A stretch of 21,663 nucleotides of DNA from an uncultured Bacteroidales bacterium. Lineage in GTDB: Bacteria > Bacteroidota > Bacteroidia > Bacteroidales > Paludibacteraceae. Location: NCBI GenBank assembly GCA_937885465.1, contig CAKZZM010000152.1, positions 1 through 21,663 of the forward strand. Reading direction: 5' to 3'. A model generated the notes under the pieces. That model did no database searches, was not told where the DNA came from, and saw nothing but the letters and a program-made list of their open reading frames with translations. Positions within the stretch are counted from its first letter, which is position 1; each line of letters begins with the position of its first letter. Shown piece after piece: positions 21,275 to 21,663 of the stretch. Both the position numbers and the translations under genes were made by a program.

Positions 21275-21663
21275 TTAATCTTCTATTACCTCCCAATGAC
21301 CTCCATTGTCTGGTCCCACACGACGAATAACACCTCTTTCTTGAAGCTTCTTTATGTTACGCCAGATATTACTTCTGTCTATACCTATCGATTTAGCCAT
21401 TTCTTCGGTAGTCACATTTGGGTTCTCTTCAATCAGAGCCACGATTTTCTGTTGCGTTTTCTGTTGCGTTTTCTGTTGCGTTTTCTGAGATTTCGCAACA
21501 GATGAATGGGAATGTGCGTTAGTCCCATCTTTTTGCTCATCCGATTCTTTCAAAGGCAAGACCAATTCAACTTCGTCCAAGTCTATCTTATTTTCCAGCA
21601 TAGGCTCGCCCCAGTTGGTTTCTTTCCATGCAGCAATAATCTTGGGGAATCCAGAACCGAGGT
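21275..21663 (-). CDS. AlbA/AAA_4-type ATP-binding regulator, C-terminal part (partial)
   Basis: The reading frame is open to the window edge, so only the last 128 or so residues are visible and the true start is outside. The upstream visible part reads GSGFPKIIAAWKETNWGEP, which matches the end of the ATP-binding region of AlbA_2/HATPase_c_4-type DNA-binding proteins (RGSGF...I..A motif). A short linker follows with KTQQ repeated three times, encoded by a 12-bp tandem repeat. The protein ends in a winged helix-turn-helix (IVALIEENPNVTTEEMAKSI, GIDRSNIWRNIKKLQERGVI). It is probably a transcriptional regulator or a phage/mobile-element-linked ATPase. The internal ATG at 21601 should not be taken as the start. 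Confidence 0.8.
   Translation of the reverse strand, partial: LGSGFPKIIAAWKETNWGEPMLENKIDLDEVELVLPLKESDEQKDGTNAHSHSSVAKSQKTQQKTQQKTQQKIVALIEENPNVTTEEMAKSIGIDRSNIWRNIKKLQERGVIRRVGPDNGGHWEVIED
21445..21480 (-). repeat. 12-bp tandem coding repeat
   Basis: Three perfect units of TTTTCTGTTGCG on the plus strand, encoding the KTQQ repeats of the linker before the winged-helix domain of the partial gene. The unit is in frame, so copy number can change without disrupting the protein. Confidence 0.9.

Noticed and set aside
21227..21505. 92-residue plus-strand ORF ending in LLRFLLRF repeats
   Set aside because: Antisense to the winged-helix gene; its repeats are the complement of the KTQQ-coding repeats.

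Overview
The window looks like a chromosomal segment of a gut-type Bacteroidales (Prevotella/Bacteroides relatives). Four promoters match the Bacteroidetes pattern TTTG or TTGC, 19-20 nt, then TAnnTTTG. Several housekeeping proteins are Bacteroidales-like (DUF1599, a DoxX/BT_3928-type protein, GalE, HisS, TpiA). Intergenic regions are full of short tandem and interspersed repeats. I see no tRNA, rRNA or CRISPR array.

The most notable system is a complete diversity-generating retroelement (DGR) at about 1507-4550. The target gene (1507-2766) encodes an exported protein with a CsgG/LpoB-like N-terminus and a formylglycine-generating-enzyme (C-type-lectin) fold at the C-terminus. Its last 133 bp are the variable repeat (VR, 2629-2761). 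An HRDC-domain accessory gene (2895-3356) and a reverse transcriptase with YMDD (3353-4384) follow, then the template repeat (TR, 4363-4495), which overlaps the last 22 bp of the RT gene. VR and TR differ at 14 positions. Thirteen of these are adenine in TR, all in AAC/AAT codons, and the fourteenth is a silent T/C difference. The sequences just downstream of VR and TR are partly reverse-complementary to each other (11 bp plus 10 bp, collinear), which is unusual and may link the two sites.

The DGR lies between two genes for exported LPP20-like proteins (734-1495 and 4649-5731). A strong Bacteroidales promoter at 270-301 precedes a 300-plus nt stretch with many perfect hairpins (about 308-650). 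This may be a structured RNA or long leader ending in a terminator-like stem. Downstream are a minus-strand HUH (Y1) transposase fused to a DprA-like Rossmann domain, and an exported transglutaminase-like protein that carries a 10-bp minisatellite both in its leader and inside its coding sequence.

From 9386 to 17042 there is a tight co-directional run: rmlC-type epimerase, zeta-toxin-like P-loop kinase, Ser/Thr-rich lipoprotein, galE, hisS, DUF1599, DoxX-like membrane protein, tpiA. Many junctions are ATGA overlaps or gaps of 10-20 nt, so this is probably one operon behind the promoter at 9337-9368. A NadR-type kinase gene converges on tpiA. A lipid-kinase-like gene and dut follow on the plus strand.

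The right end (18954-21663) holds two VNTR-like arrays, a GNAT acetyltransferase preceded by a 55-residue ORF (toxin-antitoxin-like layout, own promoter), about 1 kb of repeat-rich noncoding DNA, and the 3' part of an AlbA/AAA_4-type ATP-binding regulator cut by the window edge.
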